Shown here: positions 19,980 through 31,619 of the stretch, one piece after another
How the letters are laid out: every line of letters starts with the position of its first letter
Position numbering within the stretch: the first letter of the stretch is position 1
DNA from: Bremia lactucae
Lineage: Eukaryota; Oomycota; Peronosporomycetes; Peronosporales; Peronosporaceae
NCBI RefSeq assembly: GCF_004359215.1
Contig: NC_090611.1
Coordinates: 3,570,955 to 3,634,954 of the forward strand
Reading direction: 5' to 3'
DNA length: 64,000 bases
Made by a program: the position numbers and the translations under genes
Notes under the pieces: generated by a model
What the model was told of the DNA's origin: nothing
The model's database searches: none
Seen by the model: the letters and a program-made list of their open reading frames with translations, nothing else

Positions 19980-20660
19980 GTGAATTTAACTTTTCTATTT
20001 GGAATAAGTCTTGGATTTAAACATCATGGCAGTCCTATTCTATAAGCAGCTCATGGAGAGTGCTGCCAAATGGTATTAAATCAAAAGGCACGACATCAAT
20101 TATGCACGTGAATGTTTACAGGTTAGACCGTGAATGTGTACGACTAATCTTAAACTTCGTCTACGTGACGATTTGAATTCAATAAGCAATCAAACTGCAA
20201 GAAATAGTTGATTACATTGCCCGGTCCCGTCAAATAATGGTGCAAATTAAAGACAAGATCATCTATTCTATCGGGGATTACGTAGTGCCATTCGACAGGA
20301 AGTCGAGTATCGCTGCTGCACCATATTAAGTCAAGCAATCATGGTCGCAATAGATTATAGACGCTCACTTCGGGACAGCATCAGGATACTTCTATGCCTC
20401 AATTAAGTGAAAAACTGCCTGCATCGTTTCCTTCGCAATTACGCCATGATCCGAAACCTATGGAGGTCGGCAATGCGCTTGGACGGTTTCAGACGAATCA
20501 ACGCCAGATTTCACAGTCGTTCTGCCGCTATTGCAAGAAGTAAATACATAGTATTGAGTAGTGTTTTAAATTGCAAAACCGCAACACGGACAACACAGGT
20601 AACGTGCGTCGCAACGACAATCTTCAAGACCGCAATACAGTGTATTAATTCGACGAAGTT
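19980..20660 (+). pseudogene. Gypsy family D gag remnant with zinc knuckle
   Basis: Around 20395-20560 the + strand reads QLSEKLPASFPSQLRHDPKP and MEVGNALGRFQ, then FCRYCKK, a stop, IHSIE, a stop, and CFKL. This is a CX2CX4HX4C knuckle interrupted by two stops. Such knuckles close gag in Ty3/gypsy elements. Upstream pieces (20150-20330) are hydrophobic fragments without frame. Confidence 0.55.
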
Positions 20661-21200
20661 GACTCGGAGACCAAAGAAGTTTCTGATATTTCACACGGAT
20701 TCCTTTTCGGCAACAAATCCGACGACGAGAGTCTATCCGAGGACTTGGTCATCAAAAGACGGCAAATACGGCAACAAAATACCCGGATAACGCTTAATTC
20801 TGGGGCGACATGTGGCGTCGTAAACCCAGAATTGTTGAAGCATGTTTTGGATGTGAAAACCATATAAATTAAGCGATTCGATGGTTTTAACACTATCAAA
20901 AGGCAGGTCGAAGAAGGTTTGGTCGATATTGAGTTCGAGGGACGAGACTTCGTGACGTCCGAAACCTCGCATGGTCGATGGAATCCAAACATGACATCAC
21001 ATTGGGTAAATCTTGGCTTTCAGCTTACGAACCAGTAATCAACTGGCAAACGCACGAAGTCGCCTTTTCAGTCATTCCAACTCTTGTTGACAAGCCGACC
21101 AGTATTTCGTTCGCTGACTTTAATCGTAAGGTGCATGATTCCGAATTTCCCAAGTATGTCGCGTTAAGATATATCAAGTCACCGAGTAGTAAGTCGTGAC
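20660..21200 (+). pseudogene. Gypsy family D protease remnant (active-site Asp to Asn)
   Basis: The plus strand at about 20785-20850 reads RITLNSGATCGVVNPELLKH. The catalytic DSGA is NSGA here, which would abolish activity. About 130 residues on, the frame at 20978 reads HDITLGKSWLSAYEPVINWQ, the conserved protease C-terminus (HDIILGMPWL...INW). A stop breaks the two halves. Confidence 0.65.
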
Positions 21201-21559
21201 AGATCCTCGCATCGTTGCCCTCATCAGAATGTATTCGGACGTACTACCAAAAAAATATCGGGTAAACTTTTGCCTCATCGGCGCGTTAAATTCGAGATGA
21301 CCATGAGGCGGGATGCTTAAACCAGCGACAGGCTACGCTTACTCCTATCGCGGACAGCAATAGGCACTTCCCTTGTTTGTTGACAAGAAGCTTGCCATAG
21401 GCTTTTCCATGGGTCTCCAATATTTTTTGCATCCCGAAAAAGGACCCCCACAATAGGCCATGCGCTTTCTCGCACTGAATGGGTTCGTTCCGGAAGTGCA
21501 ACGCCTCTAACTCGGTGGATTATTGGCTCCCGCTACGTAAAATTTCAAATATCGGTCCA

Positions 21560-22180
21560 AAAATTCTTTTTGCTCGCATTGACAAGTTCTTTGATTAAAT
21601 GCACGGCATGGAATTGCTTTCGTCATGGACTCGGCTCAAGGATCCCACCAGATGTGTGTTTATCCAAATACCAAACCGTACACTGAATTCGAACCAATTA
21701 CGGGACTATATAATGGTGCGTCGCGCCCATGGTATAAGCCAGCCTGCCCGGTGTATGATCCCGTTTAATGCGAGTTCTGTTTAAAAAATTCCACTCCTAG
21801 TGGTCTATCCGGACGACATTTGCAGATTTTCAGCTAAACTGGAGGATCACATTCAACACCTCGCGTGCTTATCAAGGGCTCTTCGCGAACAAGATTGTTC
21901 GCACATCGTGACAAATGAAGGTTTGGCATGACCAAGGTAAGTTTTTTTGGAGTACACCGTGGCTTCTCACGGACTATTCGTCGATATGTCCAAGACGTCA
22001 ACGATCTTAACGTGCGGACACCCACACCAATCAAGAAGCTCCGTAGCTTACTCGGTCTATGTGAGTACTATCGTCGCTTTATCTTTCAGTTTGCTCACGT
22101 CGTCCTACTGCTCCGTCGTCAATCGTCTGAAACAAGCCTTGCAGTCTACACCTGCTTTAAAAGCTTTTTGATTTCTCGAA
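21560..22180 (+). pseudogene. Gypsy family D reverse transcriptase remnant
   Basis: At about 21795-21920 the frame reads VVYPDDICRFSAKLEDHIQH, then LSRALREQDC: the RT YxDD catalytic box (YPDD) with the following helix. Positions 21940-22110 contain DMSKTSTI and, in another frame, LRSLLGLCEYYRRFIFQFAH, the RT connection. Upstream 21600-21780 has weak palm similarity (LSSWTRLKDP, DYIMVRRA). Three frames are needed to follow it, so it is dead. Confidence 0.65.
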
Positions 22181-22184
22181 GCGA

Positions 22185-22470
22185 TTCCATTTACTACTGA
22201 CGCATCCGGAGCTTGCGTCCGCGGGGTCCTCTCCCAGATATATGGTCACATTGATCATCCGGTTTGCCTTTTACATAAAAAAAAAACTAGGCACGCATGA
22301 ATTAAATTGGTCTACGCACGAGAAGGAGCTCTATGCGATCATAATAGGCCTGATAAAGTGGCCCCGTTATCTACACGCGAACTAAGTTCAAGACATCGAG
22401 TAATTTGTCCTAGGACCTGCGGCTTGTCACAATGGCGTGACGATTCGAGTCGGCGCACCCTCCCGTATTG
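22185..22470 (+). pseudogene. Gypsy family D RNase H remnant
   Basis: The plus strand at about 22195-22380 reads TDASGACVRGVLSQIYG and LNWSTHEKELYAIIIGLIKW, with PRYLHA following. These are the first catalytic Asp (TDAS) and the Glu (EKEL) of the gypsy RNase H domain. An A-run (22279-22287) likely carries an indel. The element stops here at a junction with LINE sequence, so integrase is absent. Confidence 0.65.
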
Positions 22471-23276
22471 TTCCGGTGCGAAGGTCTCGCCAAGTCTACC
22501 CGGGTCCACGAGCACAGAGAAGACAGTCGCGCTAATCATCTAGCACTCGACGTAGCGATACGCGAAGTAGAAGGGGCACAGGACATCGTCCACGCGAATA
22601 TGGCAACCGCACAACGGCTCGCGAATTGGTGGGGCATCTGGAAAGCTGAGCTGCACAAAGAGATCCTATTCGAGGCTCGTCGCGTCAAGCTCTGCATGAC
22701 TCGGAGCTACCGACAACGGCTAGACTTCACCGGCGTTTCAGTGGAACGCAACTGGCGAAACAACGTCCGATGTAGCAGAGCAAAACATGTCCACGTGAGA
22801 AGCCCGACCCAGTGCAACTGAACAAACGCGACTTACGACGAAGATGACGACGTGAATACGTCGTAAGCTATCAGGCCCGATTTGCCGAGTGCTGGCTCAG
22901 GTAGCAGTGAGCGAATGCGAACGCCTGCTCCGACAGCACATATACTATTCGGGACAGTCGTCACGCCGTTTTTTTTCGACTCGGGTGTCCACGAGCTTTC
23001 AAGATAACACGATCCTGTTGCTGGGCGATACTGAATCGATCGCGAGCTCTTGCGAACGAGATGGCGGACGGCTGGGCAAGCATCATGCATCGACATTACG
23101 GCTCCCTAGACTGTTGCCTTCCTACCACTACGGCATGGTCTGGACGAAACGGCAGTTATCGCTCCAACCACTCTGGACGGCGTTGCTGCTGCGCTGAAGA
23201 AACTAAAGCGCGGGTCGCTTTGCGCCGTGCTCGCATGCGAAAAGCCTGATCAGGCGGTGCAAATCGCGACAATGCA

Positions 23277-23745
23277 GTGCTGCTTGCACCGATCCTTGCG
23301 CGGTGGCGCGAGTGCGGCGTGGTGCCGGTGTCTTTCGGAAAATACAACATACAGTGCCTCATGAAGTTGGCTACCGCGGCCTTGCCACTAGATCACAGGT
23401 TCATCGCTCGTCTGAACAGTAATTACAAGCTATTCACGAAGGTCCTCGCTAAGTGGCTCGGATTCTCGCGGAAGTTTGTGACAATAGTCGGGTGCTCTAC
23501 GAGAATCCGATCTGTCCGTTCATCGTGAACGGCTTCCTGTCACGGCAGCGTACGTGTTGTGTGGGATACAACAAGGGTGCCCGATGGCTCCACTCCTGTT
23601 TATCCTCGCGCTCGACAGCCTGTACAAGGTAATTAGTGCACGCAATGAAATCGATGGGAGGAACCAAGCAGCGCAAGAAAGGTCGTGCCCGAGTTCCAAG
23701 TGCTCCCACCGCATCTACGCACCCATTAGCCATATTGGCTGAATT
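23277..23745 (+). pseudogene. LINE reverse transcriptase fragment
   Basis: Two frames together cover RT blocks 1-4: APILARWRECGVVPVSFGKY, LDHRFIARLNSNYKLFTKVL (usual PISLLNxDYKxxTKxLAxRL) and, after a shift, LCGIQQGCPMAPLLFILALD (usual GVRQGCPLSPLLF). The YADD catalytic box that should follow is not readable, because after ISARNEIDG the sequence loses frame. Non-functional. Confidence 0.7.
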
Positions 23746-23897
23746 CGCTTTGTAGCGCAACAACATTGGCAGCATCTATTTGCGCTATGGGGTCACCTCG
23801 ACGGGCACGAGCGACGGTCTTCGTGGACTCAAATGAACTCTGGCACTACGCGATAGCAACAATGGCTTACGCGATTTGAACTGAGCGGCTCCGATGC

Positions 23898-24455
23898 ATG
23901 ATACACCCGACCTTGTCGGCTAAAGCCCACCGAGCACTCACACACAGTAGTCTGCGGCTTGCGCGCTTTCGCAGCTCGACTTACCAACCCGGTGGCGGCA
24001 TTCATGAGATCAGCACGGCCTTGTCATCAGGCGGACAATCAGATGTTCTCTGCCTGCTTTTTGTCAACGGAGGATCTCGCGGCAACCCGGGGCCAGGTGG
24101 CTCCGGGTCGGTGATTCTTCGAGAGCACGTTACAACGCACGGAGTGGCGATAACGTGGGTTGCGAGCATGTCGTACAGCGCGAAGACGACAACGAACAAT
24201 TTTGCAGATTATAGCGGACTGGTCCATTGCTTCCGACGAGCAAAGATAACGCAGCTTCGTGTCATTGCACGAAGTGGTCTCACAGCTCCGAAAGGACCGC
24301 TCAAGCCCCAGTTTGCAGCAGTCTTTCGCGAGGCGAGAGCACTCGCAGCCAACATCGTGGTCACCAGCTGAGCTTATCACTACCACGAGCACAACAAGAT
24401 GGCGGAAAGAGCAGCCAACATCGCGATGGACACTCGAGCGTCCGCTCAGGTGTTC
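23898..24455 (+). pseudogene. LINE-encoded RNase H domain
   Basis: The frame reads LLFVNGGSRGNPGPGGSGSV, a type I RNase H start whose first catalytic Asp (usually F-D-GGSRGNPG) is Asn here, then TTNNFADYSGLVHCFRRAK (usual TNNxAEYxGL; the Glu is Asp) and VIARSGL where VVGDS is expected (third Asp lost). A TGA replaces the Trp of SWAYHYHEHN, after which NKMAERAANIAMDT continues in frame to about 24450. RNase H removes the RNA strand during target-primed reverse transcription. At least two catalytic residues are changed here. Confidence 0.7.
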
Positions 24456-24659
24456 ACGCCGACGTCTTGTCACCTCGTCCGCTTGGTAAAAGATGTCTTG
24501 GACCAAGACGTCAATCACTGAATTGAGACGTTCATTGCCGCGGAAAGCGAGGAGCAGACAGGGCCATGAATGACGGCGCGCAAAAGCGCAGCGGCAACGC
24601 GACACCTTCAACGACGGCAAATAACTGCCGAGGCCTCGCAGGGACGTAAGTTTTGAGTA

Positions 24660-24886
24660 AGCGGCGCTGCGACAGGATCGCGGCCGAACGGATATTCTTA
24701 GGTAGGAGATCGTACCTTAATATACCTCACCTTCATCATCATCTTCAGGGGTGTCTTCAATCCCTGATGAAGTCTCGATTGAGATACCTACCTTGTTTTG
24801 GGCATCTCAGCCAGTTCAAGACTTAAGAGGCTCCATTAATAACACTTAATGGGCTTTCAACCGTAAATACAATTGAATGTTTTGCT
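24660..24886. other. Unassigned DNA after the LINE remnant
   Basis: No coding signal. Possible 3' UTR of the LINE. Contains short CAT/TCA runs (about 24731-24750). Confidence 0.35.
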
Positions 24887-25231
24887 TTGCCGACACACCA
24901 TATACCTACAACCAATGTCTTTAATTATATTTTAGTGCTTATCAAAACCACGTCGCCATTAAAATTTAAGCATTTAGCATTATCATGTCGCAAGAAAAAA
25001 AGTGTTTATTTGCCGACCACTTTGTCACTAGATTCTATTCGTCTTGAGCGGATGCCAATGCGTCTTCATAAATCGTACCAGGTAGTCGTAACTGTGGCTG
25101 AAGATGTTAGACACGCTATTCTCTATAAAGCCTGTGTTACAAAGATCAGCGGTCATCCGAGCATAAGAAAATCATTTTTGGCTGTAAGCAGAAAGCACTG
25201 GGTCGTGTACATTGGGAATTGTAAAGCATGA
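24887..25231 (+). pseudogene. Gypsy integrase zinc-binding remnant
   Basis: A 114-codon frame containing DVRHAILYKACVTKISGHPS and IRKSFLAVSRKHW. This corresponds to the integrase N-terminal HHCC region (ILxxxHDxxxxGHxGxxKTxxxVxxxFWW). The second His is kept, the first is replaced, and the CxxC half is missing. It is isolated from the other gypsy segments. Confidence 0.5.
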
Positions 25232-25239
25232 CTGCATGC

Positions 25240-27030
25240 CATCGGTGCTGCACCATGTTCGCCGGTGCCGGCAGACTCCTACCGGTCCCTAATTTTGGAT
25301 TGTTCTTTTGCTATTTAAATACGGTAAGATAAAAACGGTGTAGACCGCCCCATCAAAAAGTGCATTCAGTACCTTGGGATATTAGCTTGCCTTAAGCACC
25401 ACCGTCTAATTTGTGACGTACGTGTTGTAAACTCATAGCGCACTCGCGTCTATTTTCTCGAATTGAGATTTTAGGTTTCCGCACCGTTAACGAGAGGTAT
25501 TAAAGGTGTTAGACAGCTGTATCGACACGTTGCCATCCTCAATCGATCACTTTTCAAAAACAAAAGGATTAATTCAAAAATGAAATAGCCTACCCATGAT
25601 TAGAGCTAGAACTCCGGGAACGGAGTAGCTAATCCCAAGCTGAATTTGCGATAAATCATGTCCTGCCTTTCAACTGCATGGTGCGCGACATTTTTTCGCA
25701 AATGCATGCAACGTTGAGCCCCATTTCTATTTTGCGGACATGGTATGTTTGAGTGGAGGCAGGCTCGCTCGTTCACACACTGGTAAGATCTACCGCAGAA
25801 GTTGCCCCGTTTAATAAGCAAGCCACGTTGCAAAAGTAATATGACAATCTAACCATCGCCGTGATCCCGTTTAATTTGCCCGGCATCACACTGTAAGGCG
25901 GTATTCGTCTGAGTACTACTGCCGCAAAAAATGTTGGGCCAAGTCGTACAAACACATTGATGCTGATCTAGCCGAATTTATACCTTGTAAAAGTATTCAT
26001 TTTAGTTGCTCCCATCGGTAAACACATTGTGTACCTAATTGCTTAACCGATTGTGACTGTTATCACCTGGAAAAAAATGATGGTGATGTCGAAGCGTTTA
26101 AGCGTCACCAAGCACATACTTCTTGCAAAGATTTCATTTCAGTTGGAATTCAATTTTGCGAAGAATGATAGCCATCTCGCCAAAATAATGAAAGGTGTGT
26201 CGCCGTCCTGAGGACACCATGGCTATCCCATTAGCCGAACAAATTTACGACCAGGTATCATCGAAGCATATGAAAGCCACAATTTAAAGTTGCCTTTTCA
26301 TAACATGCCACTTGGCGTATCGACTGCAGTGACTTTGATTTGATAGGTCCACTTGTAATTATCGGTATGGACGATAGCACTCAAAGTGATTCATCCCACC
26401 ATATTTATATGGCGTGGCCTTCTACCGAGGAATGGGGTAATGAGCTGGCATTGCAGCCACATTTAATATGTTTATGCGTGTTTGAGTCGGCACTTTCCGC
26501 TCGTTTCTCAAGCAAAAAAATGGGTATAAGAAAAACAATATATATTTTCTCAATAGTTTAAGGCATATAAGAACTGCTAATTGGTATATAACTTATTGCT
26601 TGGCAGAAGCATTGCCTTTTAACAGATGCACTCATTCCATGCAAAATTGATGGTCTGGCCTCAATAATAATAATGTATTGACCTATAACGTTATCAGCTT
26701 ATTAAGAAACGTCAAATGATGTCTATTGCGTTCTTCAAATTTCAGATTTGCGGTTCACCTTGTGCAGCCGAAAAGACGTCCTCGTCTATTAACTGACGAT
26801 CTGTCAGACTTGACTGTCGCTATTTGTTGGTCTTGCCGTAACAATTTCTGCGACGAATGTATTCTAAAAGTCGTGACTGATTTTTTAATGATACATGTCA
26901 CATTTAAATAAATAATTAACAAAAATTGATTAGCCAAGTATTCTAAAGTTGATAAGTCTTGGTTAAGATCGGAGTCGTGTTTGAGAAAAACGTGAGGTTC
27001 TAGAAAAACAAATATAAGTTAATATATTGA
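25240..27030. other. Unassigned accessory DNA
   Basis: About 1.8 kb without a recognisable gene on either strand. Several 60-75 codon frames (25606-25833 minus, 26340-26561 plus, 26726-26911 plus) show no known domain, and their composition matches decayed retroelement. Positions 26560-26720 and 26900-27020 are AT-rich. Confidence 0.45.
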
Positions 27031-27667
27031 TACCATAATGGAAGAGGGTTCTAATGATACACGCATACGGTGCAAGTGTCACCCCTAAAGCAATTATATT
27101 GCTAAATTAGAGCAGGATGCATGTGTCAGCCTATATATATACACTATCCTTGTCGCCTTCAGTACTGATGCTACGCTCTGCAGTAAATGCTCCGGATCGA
27201 TATATTAACGTCGCACAGTGGCTTCCATGCTCTTTCAGCCTTTAAGATGTTTTGTGCTCACAAGCGCGACCTTTACACGCAAAAATACCGTAATCGAGAG
27301 TAGTCATGTCTAATTGACTCATCAGCAATGATCCTTTCGGGACGCGTCCAAATTGAAAGAAAAGTCAGGAGATCACGCACCCTCTTTGCTGATGCAAATT
27401 TCCCATTGTCGCTGATGAGGATGTCAGCATAAAACAGTAATGTAATGAGCTATTCCCGTAACATGTTACTAAATTTTACGTACATGTTACTTTAGTAGGA
27501 TGCTTACTCGAATTCGCGGGTGTAGCACGTCGCATGCTTCTGTGTTATCAATAAAAGCCAGACCTATTAATAGCCAGTAAGATATTGACAAGTAGACGTA
27601 AGACTTCCATGACGTCGGGAAGTGTCAGGCCTGGGACATGGACTCGTGGCCACGTACCTGTCATTCT

Positions 27668-27958
27668 CTACCACGGCCAACGTATCGGCCATTGGGGCTG
27701 GTAATCCGCCGCGTTCCCCACAGCCGCACACGGTTCCAGACTTTCCTGCGGTTCAGTGGCTAGGCTTGGATCCAGCTCACTACCCCCAAGACCTTGGCTG
27801 TCCGAGGACCCAGAGCGACATTTAGATGTCGGCGCCGTGGCGAGCCCAGCTCTCCCCCGGCCCCGACGGTCCTCCTCCCCTTCAAGCCTTGGCGTGAGGG
27901 CAATACCCGTGTCCTTGCCGTTGCCATCGTCGTAAGTTGAGTTTGCCATCCTACACAT
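27668..27958 (-). CDS. GC-rich ORF after the copia LTR, possible gag-pol start
   Basis: The minus-strand frame starts MANSTYDDGNGKDTGI (ATG at about 27949) roughly 100 bp downstream of the LTR edge. It is rich in Gly, Arg, Ser and Pro with no domain I recognise. The position suits the N-terminus of a copia polyprotein. The stretch 27690-27920 is markedly more GC-rich than its surroundings. The same frame occurs at 32808-33125 with very few differences, and a fragment at 30270-30528 belongs to the assembly duplicate. Confidence 0.4.
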   Translation of the reverse strand: MCRMANSTYDDGNGKDTGIALTPRLEGEEDRRGRGRAGLATAPTSKCRSGSSDSQGLGGSELDPSLATEPQESLEPCAAVGNAADYQPQWPIRWPW

Positions 27959-28053
27959 ACAAACCAGTATGTTAGTATGATCCGTTGAAGGCTTTCCTCT
28001 TTTCTTGTCTTTTTCGATTAAGTGCGATTCAATCTGCTATCTGCGCGTTAAAT

Positions 28054-29039
28054 TGAAAAATGAGGTCTGACAAGACCCGCTCTCAACCAGACCTTCGTAA
28101 ACCTTCGGGTAACCCTTAAACCTCTCATATTTCATACCTTTATATTTTTGAAACTGCTTGAAACAAATATTCCAAATGTTCGAAAATTGGCATTGCAGAA
28201 CTAATATTTTGGGTGGTTCACAAAATCTTGGTGTGTCCACAATAATTTTGGTCGTTTATGTATTCTATATCATTCAACTCATCTTTTCGAGCTCTAATTT
28301 AATAAAACCATTATTTTACCATGAGGCTGGGAAGTCTTTCTATACTTAGGGTTTTCAGAGTTAAATTTTACATATAGTCGGGCTTACTCAACGCTTCCTC
28401 ACGTGCACGGGTAAGCCAGATAACGTCGTCTTAAGCCCGTACAAGTAACGCCGATCAATTTCCGTGATCCGATTTCGTGAGACAAAGTCCGACTTCGATC
28501 AGTTTGTTATTTTAACCGGTTCAGAGCTCGTGAGATTTAATCCTAGGCACGTCACGAATGATAACATTTCTCTAATTAAGGGGAAATCCATAAAATTATC
28601 GACACTATTGAGATTTTCAGATTGGACGATTCGGCTCGCTAAGATTCTCACTTTGACTGTTGACGGCGACCGCTGCAGTGAAAGGATTTGTAATTCTTAT
28701 TATAGCAGAGGTTGCTAGCTCTCTAGTCAACGCTGCGTGTTATGCAGAATTAACTGACGCAGTGAGGACGCTTATCAATAATTGTACATTACCAAATTCG
28801 TTAGTTATCGTGTCTGTAGCACCGAAATCAAAGGATTCTGCCATTATTCTCTTGTGTTATCCGTCTTACCTCTCTGCGTTTTTATCCATCCGAGCTGATC
28901 TCTACAGCCGAAGCAGGCCAAAGCTTTTAAAATACAGGCTCTTAGTCGTCAGCTCTACTTTACGTTACCACACCTCTCAAGCACGTTCGTAACTAGCGTG
29001 AAACGACTACCCTACGCTAGAATTTTACAATTATTAACA
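28054..29039 (-). repeat. Copia LTR, unit 1
   Basis: On the minus strand it starts TGTTAATAATTG right after the purine-rich GGCAGAGGAAGGA and is taken to end at ...TTTTTCA (28054), about 986 bp. The start is well supported by the polypurine tract and by the same start at 34870 in plus orientation. The inner end is inferred from where the leader begins and may be off by tens of bases. Confidence 0.55.
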
Positions 29040-29049
29040 TCCTTCCTCT

Positions 29050-29607
29050 GCCATAAGCTACCGTCACACCCGACACGCCTTAAAACATGTTATTTAGCGA
29101 GCTTGGTTGCGGTAAGTACCTTGGCCAGCAAATCAGCTAGCATCTGCTTCGACCGCACATAATGTCGCAGCACAATTCCACGACGGGCAAAACTGCACTC
29201 AAACGTCAATATGTTTCGCCTTGATCGACCGCCTCGCCGTTAAGCTGCCGAATTGCTGCACACCTAAAGCTCTCGGGCGACCTCCGACACAATTCGGCTT
29301 CCACCAACGATGGGGATACGCCACCCTGTTCTGGCTTTCCAGCTAATCGCCATATCGTTGGAATGTATAATATCTCTATCAGAGACCTCCTGTCATTATT
29401 GTCAGCGGCGAATCGGCATCGCTGAACTTTCAAGCACAATCGATAATTTTTCATTTCGCTTGGTCTCATAAATAATTTATTGAACTCGTGCCGTTTAGGT
29501 AGCGCGTCATTCGCTTTGCAAGCTTCTAATCGTGTAGCAGTGGCTGATAGGTCTGTCCCGTCGTCTTCTGAACTGCAAGCATAATATCGGGTCACTGATA
29601 CCATCAT
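29050..29607 (-). pseudogene. Copia RNase H remnant, unit 1
   Basis: The minus-strand frame 29607-29206 includes TRLEACKANDALPKRHEFNK and AGKPEQGGVSPSLVEAELCR. Beyond its stop, the other frames give the copia C-terminal signature (ADLLAK then ATKL, near 29110). The matching plus-strand copy is at 34315-34840. In copia elements this domain removes RNA from the hybrid and ends the polyprotein. Catalytic residues cannot be followed in one frame. Confidence 0.5.
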
Positions 29608-30004
29608 AAATGGAAGAGGGTTCTAATGATACACGCATACGGTGCAAGTGTCACCCCTAAAGCGATTATATTGCTAAATTAGAGCAGGATGCATATGTCA
29701 GCCTATATATGTACTATCCTTGTCGCCTTCAGTATTGATGCTACGCTCTGCAGTAAATGCTCCGGATCGATATATTAACGTCGCACAGTGGCTTCCATGC
29801 TCTTTCAGCCTTTAAGATGTTTTGTGCTCACAAGCGCGACCTTTACACGCAAAAATACCGTAATCGAGAGTAGTCATGTCTAATTGACTCATCAGCAATG
29901 ATCCTTTCGGGACGCGTCCAAATTGAAAGAAAAGTCAGGAGATCACGCACCCTCTTTGCTGATGCAAATTTCCCATTGTCGCTGATGAGGATGTCAGCAT
30001 AAAA

Positions 30005-30269
30005 NNNNNNNNNNNNNNNNNNNNNNNNNNNNNNNNNNNNNNNNNNNNNNNNNNNNNNNNNNNNNNNNNNNNNNNNNNNNNNNNNNNNNNNNNNNNNNNN
30101 NNNNNNNNNNNNNNNNNNNNNNNNNNNNNNNNNNNNNNNNNNNNNNNNNNNNNNNNNNNNNNNNNNNNNNNNNNNNNNNNNNNNNNNNNNNNNNNNNNNN
30201 NNNNNNNNNNNNNNNNNNNNNNNNNNNNNNNNNNNNNNNNNNNNNNNNNNNNNNNNNNNNNNNNNNNNN
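30005..30269. other. Assembly gap (265 N)
   Basis: A run of 265 unknown bases. Because 27700-30004 and 30270-32574 are the same sequence, the gap is probably not real: the left contig should merge with the right one and continue at 32575. Confidence 0.9.
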
Positions 30270-30623
30270 GGTAATCCGCCGCGTTCCCCACAGCCGCACA
30301 CGGTTCCAGACTTTCCTGCGGTTCAGTGGCTAGGCTTGGATCCAGCTCACTACCCCCAAGACCTTGGCTGTCCGAGGACCCAGAGCGACATTTAGATGTC
30401 GGCGCCGTGGCGAGCCCAGCTCTCCCCCGGCCCCGACGGTCCTCCTCCCCTTCAAGCCTTGGCGTGAGGGCAATACCCGTGTCCTTGCCGTTGCCATCGT
30501 CGTAAGTTGAGTTTGCCATCCTACACATACAAACCAGTATGTTAGTATGATCCGTTGAAGGCTTTCCTCTTTTCTTGTCTTTTTCGATTAAGTGCGATTC
30601 AATCTGCTATCTGCGCGTTAAAT

Positions 30624-31609
30624 TGAAAAATGAGGTCTGACAAGACCCGCTCTCAACCAGACCTTCGTAAACCTTCGGGTAACCCTTAAACCTCTCATAT
30701 TTCATACCTTTATATTTTTGAAACTGCTTGAAACAAATATTCCAAATGTTCGAAAATTGGCATTGCAGAACTAATATTTTGGGTGGTTCACAAAATCTTG
30801 GTGTGTCCACAATAATTTTGGTCGTTTATGTATTCTATATCATTCAACTCATCTTTTCGAGCTCTAATTTAATAAAACCATTATTTTACCATGAGGCTGG
30901 GAAGTCTTTCTATACTTAGGGTTTTCAGAGTTAAATTTTACATATAGTCGGGCTTACTCAACGCTTCCTCACGTGCACGGGTAAGCCAGATAACGTCGTC
31001 TTAAGCCCGTACAAGTAACGCCGATCAATTTCCGTGATCCGATTTCGTGAGACAAAGTCCGACTTCGATCAGTTTGTTATTTTAACCGGTTCAGAGCTCG
31101 TGAGATTTAATCCTAGGCACGTCACGAATGATAACATTTCTCTAATTAAGGGGAAATCCATAAAATTATCGACACTATTGAGATTTTCAGATTGGACGAT
31201 TCGGCTCGCTAAGATTCTCACTTTGACTGTTGACGGCGACCGCTGCAGTGAAAGGATTTGTAATTCTTATTATAGCAGAGGTTGCTAGCTCTCTAGTCAA
31301 CGCTGCGTGTTATGCAGAATTAACTGACGCAGTGAGGACGCTTATCAATAATTGTACATTACCAAATTCGTTAGTTATCGTGTCTGTAGCACCGAAATCA
31401 AAGGATTCTGCCATTATTCTCTTGTGTTATCCGTCTTACCTCTCTGCGTTTTTATCCATCCGAGCTGATCTCTACAGCCGAAGCAGGCCAAAGCTTTTAA
31501 AATACAGGCTCTTAGTCGTCAGCTCTACTTTACGTTACCACACCTCTCAAGCACGTTCGTAACTAGCGTGAAACGACTACCCTACGCTAGAATTTTACAA
31601 TTATTAACA
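30624..31609 (-). repeat. Copia LTR inside the assembly duplicate
   Basis: Same sequence as 28054-29039 at offset 2,570. It should be regarded as the same LTR unless long reads span both. Confidence 0.5.
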
Positions 31610-31619
31610 TCCTTCCTCT

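Larger units (their letters stand above)
22500..24660 (+). mobile_element. Non-LTR retrotransposon (LINE) remnant with C-terminal RNase H
   Basis: In order on the plus strand: a linker region with MATAQRLANWWGIWKAELHK and RRVKLCMTRSYRQRL (22590-22715); ARVSTSFQDNT-like and MADGWASIMHRHYG segments (22980-23100); LINE RT blocks (PILARWRECGVVPVSFGK and HRFIARLNSNYKLFTKVLA at 23280-23460; CGIQQGCPMAPLLFILALDS at 23557-23620); and an RNase H domain (24050-24450). Frameshifts and stops occur throughout. The endonuclease end is missing, replaced by gypsy sequence. No poly-A tail is obvious. Classified as LINE because of the G-x-R/Q-QGCP-x-x-PLLF RT box. Confidence 0.7.
27031..29600 (-). mobile_element. 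Internally deleted Ty1/copia derivative, unit 1
   Basis: Read on the minus strand: a copia RNase H tail (29607-29050), a polypurine tract (GGCAGAGGAAGGA), an LTR (29039-28054), a leader, then a GC-rich ORF start (27960-27620) and about 0.5 kb of unassigned DNA. A second, more diverged copy follows at 32.6-34.05 kb. Between them lies only about 1.6 kb of internal sequence once the assembly overlap is removed, so most of gag-pol is deleted. This resembles a large non-autonomous LTR derivative. Confidence 0.55.
27700..30004. repeat. 2,305-bp block left of the N gap
   Basis: This block equals 30270-32574 (offset +2,570) everywhere it was compared. It ends exactly at the N gap, and its twin begins exactly at the other side of the gap. 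It is therefore a contig-end overlap placed twice. Confidence 0.85.

Noticed and set aside
27622..27825. 67-codon plus-strand ORF in the GC-rich patch
   Set aside because: The minus-strand frame there is longer and sits in the right place relative to the copia LTR. The plus frame is Pro-rich with no motif.
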